Source: Sphingomonas oligophenolica | GTDB taxonomy: Bacteria > Pseudomonadota > Alphaproteobacteria > Sphingomonadales > Sphingomonadaceae | Assembly (NCBI RefSeq): GCF_006438955.1 | Contig: NZ_RCZK01000002.1 | Location: 186,001 to 250,000 of the forward strand | DNA: 64,000 nucleotides | Reading direction: 5' to 3' | Part shown: positions 1 through 12,329 of the stretch, one piece after another | Layout: each line of letters begins with the position of its first letter | Position numbering within the stretch: position 1 is the first letter of the stretch | Made by a program: the position numbers and the translations under genes | The notes under the pieces: model-generated | What the model was told of the DNA's origin: nothing | The model's database searches: none | Seen by the model: the letters and a program-made list of their open reading frames with translations, nothing else

Positions 1-186
1 AAGACGCTGTATTTCGACGAGGGGGTCAACATCACGCTCGGGCTGCCGATCGTGCGCACCTCGCCCGACCACGGCACCGCGTTCGGGATCGCAGGCCAGG
101 ATAAGGCAGAGCCCGGCGCGATGATCGCGGCGGTGCTGATGGCCGCCGCCGCCGCCGAACAGCGCGCGCGCGATGCCTGCTGCTGA
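1..186 (+). CDS. pdxA: PdxA, 4-hydroxythreonine-4-phosphate dehydrogenase, C-terminal end only
   Basis: The first 61 codons are open from the window edge and end in TGA at 184-186. They contain the stretch [20 protein letters not shown], typical of the C-terminal part of PdxA, the NAD-dependent enzyme of the DXP-dependent vitamin B6 pathway. The start lies outside the window, so catalytic residues cannot be checked. The rsmA start codon lies 11 bases before this stop in another frame, so the two genes overlap and are probably translationally coupled. The pdxA-rsmA order is common in proteobacteria, which supports the call. Confidence 0.9.
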   Translation, partial: KTLYFDEGVNITLGLPIVRTSPDHGTAFGIAGQDKAEPGAMIAAVLMAAAAAEQRARDACC

Positions 187-1024
187 CCCCTCCGGAACGC
201 CCGCGCTACCGCCGCTGCGCGAAGTCATCGCGCGCTACGGCCTGGCCGCCAGCAAGGCGCTGGGGCAGAATTTCCTGTTCGACGGCCAGTTGCTCGGCCG
301 CATCGCAGCGATCCCTGGGGATCTGAAGGACGCTGAGGTGCTCGAAATCGGCCCCGGTCCCGGCGGGCTGACCCGCGCGCTGCTCGCGGCGGGGGCGCGG
401 GTCACCGCGATCGAGCGCGATCGGCGCTGCATTCCCGCGCTCGCCGAACTGGCCGATGCCTATCCCGGCCACCTGACGGTGATCGAGGGCGATGCGCTGG
501 CGATCGACGCGCCTGCGCTGTTCGCGACCAAGCCGCACATCGTCGCCAACCTGCCGTATAATATCGGCACCGCACTGCTGGTCGGCTGGCTGACGACCGC
601 GTGGCCGCCGTGGTGGGCGTCGCTGACACTGATGTTCCAGAAGGAGGTCGCCGAGCGGATCGTCGCCGCGCCGGGGACCGATCATTACGGGCGGCTCGCG
701 GTGCTCAGCCAGTGGCGCAGCGTGGCGCGGATCGCGATGCCGGTCCACCGGTCGGCCTTCACCCCACCGCCCAAGGTGATGTCGGCGGTGGTCCACATCA
801 CCGCGATTGACCCGCCCGCGGGGGTCGAGGTCACGGTGCTCGAGCGCGTCACCGCCGCGGCGTTCGGCCAGCGCCGCAAGATGCTGCGCCAGAGCCTGAA
901 GTCGATGCCGGGTGCGCTCGCCGCACTGGACACGCTCGGGATCGACCCGACCCGCCGCGCCGAGACGCTGTCGGTCGCCGAATTCGTCGGGATCGCGCGT
1001 GCTATTCCTGGGTCGTCGGGATAG
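173..1024 (+). CDS. rsmA: RsmA/KsgA, 16S rRNA adenine(1518/1519)-N6 dimethyltransferase
   Basis: RsmA dimethylates two adjacent adenines in the 3'-terminal hairpin of 16S rRNA late in 30S assembly. The 283-residue length is normal. Residues 31-35 are GQNFL, the N-terminal family signature. [10 protein letters not shown] at 58-67 is the SAM-binding motif I, and NLPYN at 126-130 is the catalytic motif IV. The C-terminal part (KMLRQSLK) matches the helical RNA-binding lobe. The gene overlaps the end of pdxA. At its 3' end it converges on, and overlaps by about 22 bases, the minus-strand TPR gene. Confidence 0.96.
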   Translation: MPAADPSGTPALPPLREVIARYGLAASKALGQNFLFDGQLLGRIAAIPGDLKDAEVLEIGPGPGGLTRALLAAGARVTAIERDRRCIPALAELADAYPGHLTVIEGDALAIDAPALFATKPHIVANLPYNIGTALLVGWLTTAWPPWWASLTLMFQKEVAERIVAAPGTDHYGRLAVLSQWRSVARIAMPVHRSAFTPPPKVMSAVVHITAIDPPAGVEVTVLERVTAAAFGQRRKMLRQSLKSMPGALAALDTLGIDPTRRAETLSVAEFVGIARAIPGSSG

Positions 1025-1520
1025 CGGTCGGCGAGGCGGGCTTGGTATCCGCCTGCGCGGTCGTGATCGGCGGCCCCTTGGCAATCACCGCGGCGAGCTC
1101 GGTCGACGCGGGACACGCCGATTTGCACAGCGCCTTGATCTTCGCGAGATTTTCGCGCGCCGCGGTGACCGCGCCCTTTTGCACCATCGCCGCGCCCTGT
1201 TCGCGCAGCGCGACGACGTCATTGGGTTCGAGCAGCAGTGCCTCCCGATACAACCGGATCGCCTTGCCGGGCAGGTCACGCGCATCGGCGACCTCGGCCA
1301 GCGTCACGAACGCGGCGCGGTTGCGCGGATCGACCGCGAGCGCGGTCTCGATCAGGTCGGTCGCGCGATCGAGATTGCCCGCGGTGCGCGCCGCCTTGCC
1401 CTCGGCGAGCAGTTGCAGCGACTGCGGCGCGATCTGGTCGTCGGGCTTCTGCCCGCTGAGCGAGGTCGTCACGCAGACGATGGCCAGCGCGGACGCGATG
1501 GCGACGGACGATAAACGCAT
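1002..1520 (-). CDS. Secreted or periplasmic tetratricopeptide-repeat protein
   Basis: The 172-residue product starts at ATG 1520 rather than the longer upstream option. A GGAG sequence sits a few bases before this ATG, and the resulting N-terminus ([17 protein letters not shown]) is a good signal peptide. Residues about 35-120 hold two to three TPR-like helical pairs ([37 protein letters not shown]), which usually mediate protein contacts. No catalytic motif is visible and the tail is Pro/Thr/Ala-rich. It lies 36 bases downstream of rsmB on the same strand, so co-transcription is likely. Its specific role is unknown. Confidence 0.75.
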   Translation of the reverse strand: MRLSSVAIASALAIVCVTTSLSGQKPDDQIAPQSLQLLAEGKAARTAGNLDRATDLIETALAVDPRNRAAFVTLAEVADARDLPGKAIRLYREALLLEPNDVVALREQGAAMVQKGAVTAARENLAKIKALCKSACPASTELAAVIAKGPPITTAQADTKPASPTAIPTTQE

Positions 1521-1555
1521 AAGCGTCTCCAGCAAGGGCACGGGGCGACGATCTA

Positions 1556-2740
1556 TCACGGCGCACGCAGCCTAGCGACAAAAAATCCGTCGGTGCCATC
1601 GGCGGCAGGATCGAGGCGCAGCCCCTCCCCGCGCACGCTGCCCGCGGGCAACGACAACGGCTCGGCATGCCATTTGCGGTGTTTTTTCAGGAACGCGGTG
1701 ACCCGATCCGCGCCCTCGGCATCGAGCAGCGAACAGACGATGTAGACGATTCTCCCGCCGGGCTTCACAAGCGCGGCGGCGAGGTCGAGGATATGCGCCT
1801 GCGTCGCCTGGAGCCGATCGAGCCGCGCCTGGTTGAGCCGCCACCGCGCCTCCGGATTGCGCCGCCACGTACCGGTGCCCGAACACGGCGCATCGACCAG
1901 CACGCTATCGGCGGTGCCGCGCCAGTCGGCAAGCATCGTCGCCTCCTCGCCCGGATCGAGCAGCCGCGATTCGATGATCGCCGCGCCCGCGCGTTCGGCG
2001 CGCGGCGCGAGCCGCTGGAGCCGCATCCGATCGGTGTCGCAGGCCAATATCTTGCCGTCGTTCTTCATCGCGGCGGCGATCGCGAGGGTCTTGCCCCCTG
2101 CCCCCGCGCACAGATCGACGATGCGCTGGCCGGGCTGCGCAGCGATCGCGAGGCCCACAAGCTGCGAGCCTTCGTCCTGCACCTCGATCGCGCCGCCCTG
2201 AAAGAGCGGGAGCTGGTCGACGTTGGTGCCCGATGGCAGGCGGATGCCGTCGGGCGCGTGTGGGGTCGGCTGCGCCTCGGGCAGCGCGGCGAGCACGTCA
2301 TCGCGCGACGCGATCAGCGTGTTGATCCGGCAATCGAGCGGGGCGCGCTCGACCAGCGCGGGCAGCGCGTCGCGCGCCACCCCCGACGCGACGAGCAGCC
2401 CCGCGAGCCACGACGGCGCGACCCCGCGGTTGCCGCGCGGTTCGTCGTTCGTGATCGGCGCGGGCGCGTGGGTGCCGCCATCGAAGGTCGCGGCGATCGC
2501 GGGATCACGATCCGCGACCAGCAGCATCGCCGCGCGCCCGCTCTTGGGTGGCTCCCCCGCGGCGCGGATCGCGGCATAGACGAGTTCGCGCACCGCGCGC
2601 CGGTCCTTCGACCCGGCATAGCGCCGGCCTGCGAAATAACGCGCGATCAGCGTATCCGCCGCCGCCCCGCCTTCACGCGCGGCAGCGATGATGGCGTCGA
2701 GCAACTCGATCGCGGCCTGGGTTCTGGCGGGGGGTGTCAT
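1556..2740 (-). CDS. rsmB: RsmB-family 16S rRNA cytosine-C5 methyltransferase
   Basis: The 394-residue product has an N-terminal NusB-like helical region (residues about 1-140) and a C-terminal Rossmann methyltransferase domain. DLCAGAGGKTLAIAA is the SAM-binding motif I. DAPCSGTGTWRRNPE is motif IV with the catalytic-release cysteine. YIVCSLLDAEG carries the second cysteine that attacks cytosine C6. ATG 2740 (MTPPARTQ) was chosen because the longer frame upstream is Arg/His-rich and unlike the family. Alphaproteobacterial genes of this type are often annotated RsmB or simply RsmB/NOP, so the exact target base is an inference. Confidence 0.88.
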   Translation of the reverse strand: MTPPARTQAAIELLDAIIAAAREGGAAADTLIARYFAGRRYAGSKDRRAVRELVYAAIRAAGEPPKSGRAAMLLVADRDPAIAATFDGGTHAPAPITNDEPRGNRGVAPSWLAGLLVASGVARDALPALVERAPLDCRINTLIASRDDVLAALPEAQPTPHAPDGIRLPSGTNVDQLPLFQGGAIEVQDEGSQLVGLAIAAQPGQRIVDLCAGAGGKTLAIAAAMKNDGKILACDTDRMRLQRLAPRAERAGAAIIESRLLDPGEEATMLADWRGTADSVLVDAPCSGTGTWRRNPEARWRLNQARLDRLQATQAHILDLAAALVKPGGRIVYIVCSLLDAEGADRVTAFLKKHRKWHAEPLSLPAGSVRGEGLRLDPAADGTDGFFVARLRAP

Positions 2741-2852
2741 GCGGCAAAGGTAACGAAGGTAACGGGGCGTAAGCGCGGAAAATGCGACCAACCGAGTGGG
2801 GGTGGCGTGGTGGAAAGGCGCGCAGCGGGCGTGTGTACGGACATCCGGTAGC

Positions 2853-3062
2853 CTATGGCGCAAATGGCGACTGTAGGACAGGTATGACTGCCATCTGTTC
2901 GCGGCCCTGCGTGCGCAGCAAGTCGGCCTGAGCCCGACCGTGAAGCGACAGACCAGGTTCGTCCAGCAGCAGTATGACGTTCTGGCCTTGGCGCTTCACA
3001 TCCTCGTACCAGGCAAGGAACGAGAAGAACCAGACGAAGCCCCGCGACCGATTGCTCAGCGG
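2853..3062 (-). pseudogene. Remnant of an AAA/OLD-type ATPase, Walker B region
   Basis: Read on the minus strand, this stretch encodes RSRGFVWFFSFLAWYEDVKR, then QGQNVILLLDEPGLSLH and AQADLLR. That is the Walker B and following region of the large AAA (OLD-like) ATPases found in defence and phage-associated loci. No P-loop half, N-terminus or C-terminal TOPRIM domain lies nearby. The frame ends after a degraded stretch (VIPVLQSPFAP) where a VIYTTHSPF-like motif would be expected. Upstream codons in the same frame (3063-3209) do not resemble the family and overlap the next gene. I interpret this as a decayed fragment left in the rsmB-guaB gap. Confidence 0.7.
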
Positions 3063-3138
3063 TGTCGTTGCCCAGTGCGCGGAGTCGAGCAACCAATGGC
3101 CGCAGGTCAGACTATTGCTGGAATGGCGGATTCGCGCA

Positions 3139-3612
3139 TCAGACTTGGAAAAGCTCGGTGTCAGAGCAAAGGGCTTTGAAGACGCGTGCGCACAGGTGTG
3201 GCACATCATGCAGCCGACCTTCCGGCGTTTCCACTACCACGGCCTCAGGCATGTCTGACCAAGTGACATTTCCTTCGAAATAAGACCCGTCGCTGAACGC
3301 TGCCCCCTTCCCCCTGACCAAGTGCTCAGCACGAAGTCCCACTAGTTCGGACTTCGGATGGCGGGTCAGCTCGACGTGCTTGCCTGCGTTGGCAATGGCC
3401 CGAATCGTGTGGAAGTCTGGGACCTTCGCCGCGATCTCCTCCGCGACCTCATGCGCTGTAAGGCCCCGCACGTGGGCCACCACATCCGCGAAGTGGTACA
3501 GAATGATGCAGGATGAAATGGCGAGGTCGTAGGCGGTCGGCTCCGCCTCAAGGCGACGGCAGAGCGGCCCCGCCAGTTCCTCCATGTACACTTGAGGGTT
3601 AGAGAAGGCCAC
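3139..3612 (-). CDS. Hypothetical protein, possibly HEPN-like
   Basis: A 157-residue frame starting at GTG 3612 (alternative ATG at 3585). The family is not recognised. It is mostly helical, with a central stretch HFADVVAHVRGLTAHEVAE followed by TIRAIANAGKHVELTRH. This resembles the 'ANAxKH' pattern seen in some small HEPN-like helical proteins. The C-terminal half includes strands (GSYFEGNVTWSD, AVVVETPEGRLH). Codon use is less GC-biased than in the flanking housekeeping genes, which suggests acquired DNA. Its 3' side abuts the AAA-ATPase remnant on the same strand, so both may be relics of one imported module. No ribosome-binding site is obvious. Confidence 0.55.
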   Translation of the reverse strand: MAFSNPQVYMEELAGPLCRRLEAEPTAYDLAISSCIILYHFADVVAHVRGLTAHEVAEEIAAKVPDFHTIRAIANAGKHVELTRHPKSELVGLRAEHLVRGKGAAFSDGSYFEGNVTWSDMPEAVVVETPEGRLHDVPHLCARVFKALCSDTELFQV

Positions 3613-3760
3613 GAGTGGAGCTTACTCGGATCCGACCAACTATTCCATGAGGCATCATCACCGCCGTTCCGATCCCCTCGAGTGATGATGTCCGCTTTCA
3701 GGAAATCAGCAGGGTCACCGTTATGACCGAGATGAGGGCGCACAGCTCACCCCATCCCCC

Positions 3761-6341
<2,581 letters not shown>

Positions 6342-6348
6342 CGCGCCG

Positions 6349-6810
6349 GTGTCACTGGATTGGGTTGGGGGCGCGGCGGGGGCGTGGCTGATCGCCGCGC
6401 TGGTGCTGGGTATCGCGGAAATCCTGATCCCGGGAGTGTTCGCGATCTTCCTCGCGATCGCGGCGGCGATCACGGGGATCGCGGTGCTGGCGCTGCCCGA
6501 TCTCACCGCCCCTGTTCAGATCGCGTCGTTCGCGATTTGGAGCACGGTGACGGTGCTGATCGGCAAGCGCTGGTACCGTGACTATCCGCTGGAGACGAGC
6601 GATGCGCTGCTCAACAACCGCAGCGCGCGGCTGATCGGCCAAATCGTGACCGTGGAAACCGCGATCGACCATGGCGAAGGGCGGGTGCGGATCGGCGACG
6701 GTTCATGGCCCGCGCACGGGCCCGACGCGCTCGTGGGCGAAAGCGTGCGGGTGACCTCGGTGGTCGACGGGGTCGTGGTGGTGGACGCGGTAGAAGACGC
6801 GCCTGCCTGA
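6349..6810 (+). CDS. NfeD-like membrane protein, partner of the SPFH protein
   Basis: The 153-residue product has hydrophobic helices at about residues 8-28 (GAWLIAALVLGIAEILIPG), 30-48 and 52-72. A C-terminal OB-fold-like domain (about 90-150) contains the NfeD-type pattern LIGQIVTVETAIDHGEGRV followed by DGSWPAHG. GTG 6349 is used because AAGGAG precedes it by about ten bases and it lies just after the SPFH stop. Earlier in-frame starts lie inside that gene. NfeD proteins of this short class bind and stabilise stomatin-like proteins, so the pair is functionally coherent. Confidence 0.9.
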   Translation: MSLDWVGGAAGAWLIAALVLGIAEILIPGVFAIFLAIAAAITGIAVLALPDLTAPVQIASFAIWSTVTVLIGKRWYRDYPLETSDALLNNRSARLIGQIVTVETAIDHGEGRVRIGDGSWPAHGPDALVGESVRVTSVVDGVVVVDAVEDAPA

Positions 6811-6821
6811 TCCCCTTGCCT

Positions 6822-6884
6822 CCGTTCGTGCTGAGCCTGTCGAAGCACGGCGCGACCGCCCTTCGACAGGCTCAGGGCGAACGG
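6822..6884. repeat. Composite palindromic element, copy 1 (A then inverted B)
   Basis: Two head-to-head hairpin units share the core GAGCCTGTCGA. The first unit has arms CGTGCT/AGCACG and the second, inverted, has arms CGCCCT/AGGGCG. The outer ends CCGTTCG and CGAACGG also pair. It fills the gap between the convergent nfeD-like gene and pckA. It may act as a bidirectional transcription stop, although there is no T-tract. Confidence 0.9.
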
Positions 6885-6903
6885 AGGGTTAGACCGCCCG
6901 GCG

Positions 6904-8511
6904 TCAGGCCGCTTCGGCGACCTTGGGCGCTGCCTGGCGGACGCCCTCGTCGACATGCGTCTCGAATTGCGCGAAGTTCGCGACGAACAGGTCGACGAGC
7001 CGCGCCGCGGTCGCATCATAGGCCGCCTTGTCGGCCCAGGTCTGACGCGGATCGAGGATCGCGGGGTCGACGCCATCGACCGCAACCGGCACCTTGAAGC
7101 CGAAATTAGGGTCGGTGCGGAATTCAGCATCGTTCAGGCTGCCGTCAAGCGCGGCGTTGAGGAGCGCGCGGGTCGCCTTGATCGGCATCCGCGTGCCGGT
7201 GCCGTATTTGCCCCCGGTCCAGCCGGTGTTGACCAGCCAGCAATCGACCCCGCCCTTCGCGATGCGGCTCTTGAGCAGATTGCCATAGATCGACGGATGC
7301 CGCGGCATGAACGGCGCGCCGAAACAGGTCGAGAAAGTGGCATCGGGTTCGGTCACCCCGATCTCGGTCCCCGCGACGCGCGCGGTATAGCCCGACAGGA
7401 AATGATACATCGCCTGGTCGGGGGTGAGCTTGGCGATCGGCGGGAGCACGCCATAGGCATCCGCGGTCAGCATCACTATGTTGTGGGGTACGCCACCCAT
7501 ATTCTCATCGGAGGTGTTCGGGATGAAATCGAGCGGATAGGCGCCGCGGCTGTTTTCCGCGAGGCTGTTGTCGTGAAGATCGAGCTGGCGGGTGAGATTG
7601 TCCATCACGACATTCTCGAGCACCGTGCCAAAGCGCTTGGTGGTCGCGAAAATCTCGGGCTCGGCATCTTCCGACAGCCGGATCATCTTGGCGTAGCAGC
7701 CGCCTTCGAAATTGAAGACCGCGGTGTCGGACCAGCCATGTTCGTCGTCGCCGATCAAGGTACGGCTGGCGTCGGCGCTGAGCGTCGTCTTGCCGGTGCC
7801 CGACAGGCCGAAGAACACCGCGGTCGAGCCGTCGGCCCCCATGTTCGCCGAACAATGCATCGGCATGACGCCCGACGGCGGAAGGAGATAGTTGAGGAGG
7901 CCGAACACCGACTTCTTCATTTCACCGGCATAGCGCGTGCCGCCGATCAGGATCAGCTTCTCGGTGAAATTGACCGCGATCACGGTCTCACTGCGGGTGC
8001 CGTGGCGCGCGGGATCGGCGCGAAAGCTGGGCAAGTCGATGATCGTATATTCGGCCTCGAAGCCCTTCAGCTCGTGTTCCTCAGGCCGCACCAGCATCGT
8101 GCGGATGAACAGATTATGCCACGCGAGTTCGTTGACGACGCGGACGCGGACGCGATGTTCGGGCTGCGATCCGCCGAAGAGGTCCTGGACATACAGGTCT
8201 TCGCGGTCATGCAGCGCGGCGTAGAAATCGGCCTTCAATGCCGCGAAATGATCGGGGGTCATCGCGTGGTTCGATTTGCCCCACCACACAGTGTTTTCGG
8301 TCTCGGCATCGCGGACGATGAACTTGTCCTGTGCGCTGCGCCCGGTGTGCGGGCCGGTTTCGACGACGAGCGGGCCGTCGGCGGAGAGCTTGCCCTCCTG
8401 GCGGGCGACCGCGACTTCGACGAGTCGCGCGGTCGTCAGATTCCAGTGCAGATCGGCGCGGGTGTCGATTCCCTGCGCCTCGAGGCCCGAGGCCGGTATA
8501 CGGTCGTTCAC
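6904..8511 (-). CDS. pckA: PckA, ATP-dependent phosphoenolpyruvate carboxykinase
   Basis: PckA converts oxaloacetate and ATP to PEP, ADP and CO2, the entry to gluconeogenesis. The 535-residue length is standard. The kinase-1a P-loop GLSGTGKTT lies at about residues 235-243, followed by the metal-binding stretch [10 protein letters not shown]. The conserved segments [14 protein letters not shown] (about 51-64), [13 protein letters not shown] and [10 protein letters not shown] are all present. It is divergent from the chvI-chvG operon across 180 bases. That adjacency is conserved in many alphaproteobacteria, where ChvI/ChvG homologues influence pckA expression. Regulation here is inferred from the arrangement only. 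Confidence 0.97.
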   Translation of the reverse strand: MNDRIPASGLEAQGIDTRADLHWNLTTARLVEVAVARQEGKLSADGPLVVETGPHTGRSAQDKFIVRDAETENTVWWGKSNHAMTPDHFAALKADFYAALHDREDLYVQDLFGGSQPEHRVRVRVVNELAWHNLFIRTMLVRPEEHELKGFEAEYTIIDLPSFRADPARHGTRSETVIAVNFTEKLILIGGTRYAGEMKKSVFGLLNYLLPPSGVMPMHCSANMGADGSTAVFFGLSGTGKTTLSADASRTLIGDDEHGWSDTAVFNFEGGCYAKMIRLSEDAEPEIFATTKRFGTVLENVVMDNLTRQLDLHDNSLAENSRGAYPLDFIPNTSDENMGGVPHNIVMLTADAYGVLPPIAKLTPDQAMYHFLSGYTARVAGTEIGVTEPDATFSTCFGAPFMPRHPSIYGNLLKSRIAKGGVDCWLVNTGWTGGKYGTGTRMPIKATRALLNAALDGSLNDAEFRTDPNFGFKVPVAVDGVDPAILDPRQTWADKAAYDATAARLVDLFVANFAQFETHVDEGVRQAAPKVAEAA

Positions 8512-8691
8512 GAGGGTCCTTTCCCCAACATCGCGTGACGGTCTGATGCCGTCGCTATGCGGACGCCATACGCACCCCCCCGTCCGCGATCAATGCTGTC
8601 CATCAGGACTGCGTATCGGAACCGGACATGATCTAGTTGAGCGATCCGCTCCATTCGATTAGGGCCAGCAGATGACGAGCGGACGCCAGCA

Positions 8692-9396
8692 ATGACCGCG
8701 ACGATCGCGCTGGTCGATGACGACCGCAACATCCTGACGTCGGTCTCGATCGCGCTCCAGACCGAGGGGTTCCTGACCCGCGTCTATGCCGATGGCGACA
8801 CCGCGCTAAAGGCGTTGATCGACAACCCGCCCGATCTGGCGATCTTCGACATCAAGATGCCGCGGATGGACGGGCTGGAACTGCTCCGTCGGCTGCGCGA
8901 GAAGAGTGCCATTCCAGTCATCTTCCTGACCAGCAAGGACGACGAGCTCGACGAGGCGCTGGGCCTGGCGATGGGCGCGGACGATTATATCGCCAAGCCG
9001 TTCAGCCAGCGGCTGCTGATCGCGCGGATCAAGGCGATCCTGCGCCGGGTCGAGGTCGTCCAGCAAAGCGCCGAGGGCGATGCGCCGGTCGCGGGCCCGC
9101 TCGAACGCGGGCGGCTGACGATGGACCCCGCCCGGCACCGCACCTTGTGGGGCGGCGAGCCGGTCACGCTGACCGTCACCGAATTCCTGATCCTCGAGAC
9201 GCTGGCGCAACGATCGGGCATCGTGAAGACGCGCAACCAGTTGATGGACGCGGCGTATCAGGACGATATCTACGTCGACGATCGCACGATCGACAGCCAC
9301 ATCAAGCGGCTGCGGCGCAAGTTCCGCCAGGTCGATCCCGACTTCGATGCGATCGAAACCCTCTATGGCGCCGGTTATCGCTTTTCCGAGGAATGA
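8692..9396 (+). CDS. chvI: ChvI-type response regulator (OmpR family)
   Basis: The 234-residue product has an N-terminal receiver domain with acidic pocket DDD at 9-11, phosphoacceptor D53 ([12 protein letters not shown]) and K102 (ADDYIAKPF). A C-terminal winged-helix DNA-binding domain of OmpR/PhoB type follows ([21 protein letters not shown]). It overlaps the downstream sensor kinase gene. In rhizobia and Caulobacter the ChvG/ChvI pair responds to envelope or acid stress and controls surface polysaccharide and cell-envelope genes. In this genome the same operon leads into a nitrogen-type PTS, so it probably links envelope state to carbon metabolism. Confidence 0.92.
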   Translation: MTATIALVDDDRNILTSVSIALQTEGFLTRVYADGDTALKALIDNPPDLAIFDIKMPRMDGLELLRRLREKSAIPVIFLTSKDDELDEALGLAMGADDYIAKPFSQRLLIARIKAILRRVEVVQQSAEGDAPVAGPLERGRLTMDPARHRTLWGGEPVTLTVTEFLILETLAQRSGIVKTRNQLMDAAYQDDIYVDDRTIDSHIKRLRRKFRQVDPDFDAIETLYGAGYRFSEE

Positions 9397-10966
9397 TTCG
9401 CCCGGGATCGGCGGCGACCTGGCGCTTCGCTGGTCGGGGCAGATCTCGCTTACCCGGCGGATCCTGGCGGTCAACATCCTCGCGCTGCTGCTGCTCGCGG
9501 GTGGGTTCTTCTATCTCGAATCCTACCGCAGCCGGATCGTCGACAGCCGGATCGCGCAGACGAGCCGCGAGGCGCGGCTGATCGCGGAATCGCTCGCGAT
9601 GGTGGCACCCGCGCAACGCGATGCGCTGATCCTGCGGCTCGCCGACGACACCGGCACGCGCGTCCGCGTGTTCGACGCCGACGGCGGTACCGCGATCGAC
9701 AGCCGGGCGCTCGGCGTGCGCAATTTCCTGTTGCTCGATCCCGACAAGCAGCCGCTCGGCCAGAGCATCGCGCGATTCCTCGACGCGGTGATCGACACCG
9801 TCGTCAACGCCGCGCGCGCGCCCTTGTATCGCGAACGCCGCGATGCCCGCGACTGGCCCGATGTCGCCAGGGCGCGGCGCGACCGCGTCGTCTCGACCAC
9901 GATCTGGCGCGCGCCCGATCGCACCCCCGTGATCACCGCCGCCGCGCCGTTGCCGCACGGCGCGGTGCTGATGACGACGGTCAACGCGCGCGACATCACG
10001 CAGACCGTCCGGATCGAACGCTATCGGTTGAGCCTCGTGCTGTTGTCGGTCGCGATCATCTCGATCCTGTTGTCGCTGTTCCTGGCGCGGACGATCGTGC
10101 GCCCGTTGCGGCGGCTGGCGCGTGCCGCGGTCCGGGTCAGGCTGGGGCGCGCGCGCGAAGTCGTCGTCCCTCGCCTGCCCTCGCGCCGCGACGAAATCGG
10201 CAGCCTGGCGCGCGCGCTGTCCGACATGAGTCTGGCGTTGCGCGCGCGGATCGACGCGACCGAGGCGTTCGCCGCCGACGTGACGCACGAGATGAAGAAC
10301 CCGCTCGCCTCGCTGCGTTCCGCGGTCGAAGGCCTCGGGCAGGTCAGCGATCCCGCCTTGCGCGACCGGTTGCTGGCGATCGTCCGCGACGACGTGCTGC
10401 GGCTCGATCGGCTGATCACCGACATTTCGGAAGCCTCGCGGCTCGACGCACAGCTCAGCCGCGCCGAGTTCGAGCCCGTCGATCTGGTCGCGATGATCGC
10501 GGGGCTGGTCGCGCAGCGCCACCAGCGCGGGGTCGAGCGTGGCATCGTGATCCGGTTCGACCATGACCAGCCCGAGCTCGTGACCCTCGGCGAAGGCGCG
10601 CGGCTGGAGCGGGTGTTCGAGAATCTGATCGACAACGCGCTCTCCTTCTCGCCCGATGACGGCGAGATCGTGCTGTCGGCGTCACGCGGCACCGGCGCGG
10701 AGTCGGGCGAGATCGTGATCCGGGTCGAAGACGAAGGTCCCGGGGTGCCAGAGGACGCACGCGACACGATCTTTCGGCGGTTTCAGTCGGTGCGCCCCGC
10801 CAGCGAGGCGTTCGGCCAGCATTCGGGACTGGGCCTCGCCATTGCACGGACGATCGTCGAGGGGCATCAAGGGTCGATCGTCGTCGAATCGCGCGAGGAC
10901 AGGTTGGGCGGTGCCCGGTTCGTCGTCCGCTTGCCGGTGGCGGATCTTCACCAGGAGCGCGTGTGA
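9347..10966 (+). CDS. chvG: ChvG-type sensor histidine kinase
   Basis: An inner-membrane kinase of up to 539 residues. TM1 ([19 protein letters not shown]) lies near residues 39-57, followed by a large periplasmic stimulus domain to about 225. TM2 ([18 protein letters not shown]) precedes a HAMP linker. The phosphoacceptor box is [16 protein letters not shown]. Catalytic motifs are [11 protein letters not shown] (N box), EDEGPGVP (G1) and [16 protein letters not shown] (G2). The frame overlaps chvI by 50 bases from 9347, and ATG 9365 is an equally plausible start. Its stop overlaps the hprK start. The role follows from the paired ChvI and conserved order. Confidence 0.92.
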   Translation: MRSKPSMAPVIAFPRNDSPGIGGDLALRWSGQISLTRRILAVNILALLLLAGGFFYLESYRSRIVDSRIAQTSREARLIAESLAMVAPAQRDALILRLADDTGTRVRVFDADGGTAIDSRALGVRNFLLLDPDKQPLGQSIARFLDAVIDTVVNAARAPLYRERRDARDWPDVARARRDRVVSTTIWRAPDRTPVITAAAPLPHGAVLMTTVNARDITQTVRIERYRLSLVLLSVAIISILLSLFLARTIVRPLRRLARAAVRVRLGRAREVVVPRLPSRRDEIGSLARALSDMSLALRARIDATEAFAADVTHEMKNPLASLRSAVEGLGQVSDPALRDRLLAIVRDDVLRLDRLITDISEASRLDAQLSRAEFEPVDLVAMIAGLVAQRHQRGVERGIVIRFDHDQPELVTLGEGARLERVFENLIDNALSFSPDDGEIVLSASRGTGAESGEIVIRVEDEGPGVPEDARDTIFRRFQSVRPASEAFGQHSGLGLAIARTIVEGHQGSIVVESREDRLGGARFVVRLPVADLHQERV

Positions 10967-11409
10967 CAACCATCTCATCCGAATCGCTCCACGCGACCAG
11001 CGTCGCGATCGACGGGCAGGCGGTCGTGATCGAGGGGCCGAGCGGATCGGGCAAATCCGACCTCGCGCTCCGGCTGATCGACCGCGGCGCGGCGCTGATC
11101 AGCGACGACATCACGCTGATTGTGCGCGTTGGCGGGGTGCTGCGGGTGCGTACGCCCGATTCGATCCCGGCCGCGGTTCGCGCGCGGATGGAGGTACGCG
11201 GAGTCGGCATCGTCGCGGTGCCGTACGCCGACGATGTACCGCTCGCGCTCGTCGTCCGATTGGACCATGATGTGCCGCGGATGCCCGAACGCCGCGCTCG
11301 GCTGATCGCCGGAGTCGAAGCCCGCGAGGTTCTGGTCGATCCTCGCCCCGCCTCCGCGCCGATCCTGGTCGAACTCGCGCTGCGCCAGCCCGAGGCGACC
11401 CCCGGATGA
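10963..11409 (+). CDS. hprK: HprK, short alphaproteobacterial HPr kinase/phosphorylase
   Basis: The 148-residue protein contains only the catalytic half of the family; Gram-positive HprK is about twice as long. Walker A is GPSGSGKSDLALRL (about residues 25-38), followed by the ALISDD segment that contains the acidic catalytic site. The region MEVRGVGIVAVPY matches the HprK signature. It would phosphorylate the regulatory serine of HPr, encoded three genes downstream. GTG 10963 overlaps the chvG stop (GTGA) and its own stop overlaps rapZ, which shows tight coupling. Confidence 0.93.
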   Translation: MTTISSESLHATSVAIDGQAVVIEGPSGSGKSDLALRLIDRGAALISDDITLIVRVGGVLRVRTPDSIPAAVRARMEVRGVGIVAVPYADDVPLALVVRLDHDVPRMPERRARLIAGVEAREVLVDPRPASAPILVELALRQPEATPG

Positions 11410-12329
11410 GCGCGGCGCTCGGCCTCGGCAAAGACATCCTGATCGTCACCGGCATGTCGGGGGCGGGCAAGTCGACCGTACTCAACACGCTCGAGGATCT
11501 GGGGTGGGAAACCGTCGACAATTTGCCGCTGCGGTTGCTCGATCGGTTGCTCGATGCACCGCTCCCAGAAGGAACGGTGAGCGATGCTCTGCCGCTTGCG
11601 GTCGGGCTTGGCCCGCGGACGCGCGACTTCGATCCCGATCGCGTGATCCGTCGCATCCGTGCGTTGCGCGATCACCACGGCCATGACGTCGGGATGCTGT
11701 TCCTCGACTGCGCGGGCACCGAGCTCGAACGGCGTTATTCGGAAACGCGGCGGCGCCATCCGCTTGCACCCGATCGGCTGGCGAGCGACGGGATCGCGCG
11801 CGAGCGCGAATTGCTCGCGCCGCTGCGCGATTGGGCGAACCGGCTGATCGACACCACCAATTTGCGCGCCAACGACCTCGCGCAGCAGATCCGCGCGACG
11901 TTCGAACGCGACGCCGAAGGCCCGACGCTGTCAGTGATTTCGTTCGGTTTCGCGCGCGGATTGCCGCGCAACGCCGATCTGGTGTTCGACATGCGCTTCC
12001 TGCGCAATCCGCATTGGGAGCCCGCGCTGCGCGCCGGCACCGGGCTTGACCCCGACGTCGCCGCCTATGTCGCCGCGGACCCCGCGTATGACGCGGCGAT
12101 CGGCCAGATCGAGGCGCTGCTCGAACTGCTGATCCCGCGCTATCGCGCCGAAGGGAAGGCCTATGTTACCGTCGCGATCGGGTGTACCGGAGGGAGACAC
12201 CGGTCGGTACATGTCGCGACCCGGATCGGGTCGCGGTTGCGCGATCAGGGATTTTCGCCCACCATCGTGCATCGCGATCTGGGGGCAGCGCCGCAGGACT
12301 CGCTGGAAGGGTCCCCGGCGACCAAATGA
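11406..12329 (+). CDS. rapZ: RapZ-family P-loop nucleotide-binding protein
   Basis: RapZ (formerly YvcJ/YhbJ) is a P-loop protein. In E. coli its C-terminal domain binds small RNAs controlling glucosamine-6-phosphate synthase. In alphaproteobacteria its target is less clear. The 307-residue product has Walker A GMSGAGKSTVLNTLEDLG near the N-terminus, then TVDNLPLRLL. C-terminal motifs are FGFARGLPRNADLVFDMRFL and AIGCTGGRHRSVHVA, which hold the conserved metabolite-binding site. It overlaps hprK by an ATGA and overlaps the EIIA gene similarly. Sugar-amine or PTS control is inferred from family and context. Confidence 0.94.
   Translation: MSAALGLGKDILIVTGMSGAGKSTVLNTLEDLGWETVDNLPLRLLDRLLDAPLPEGTVSDALPLAVGLGPRTRDFDPDRVIRRIRALRDHHGHDVGMLFLDCAGTELERRYSETRRRHPLAPDRLASDGIARERELLAPLRDWANRLIDTTNLRANDLAQQIRATFERDAEGPTLSVISFGFARGLPRNADLVFDMRFLRNPHWEPALRAGTGLDPDVAAYVAADPAYDAAIGQIEALLELLIPRYRAEGKAYVTVAIGCTGGRHRSVHVATRIGSRLRDQGFSPTIVHRDLGAAPQDSLEGSPATK

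Noticed and set aside
6822..6884. CRISPR-like repeat
   Set aside because: Copies are single, scattered and palindromic, with no regularly spaced array or cas genes in the window.
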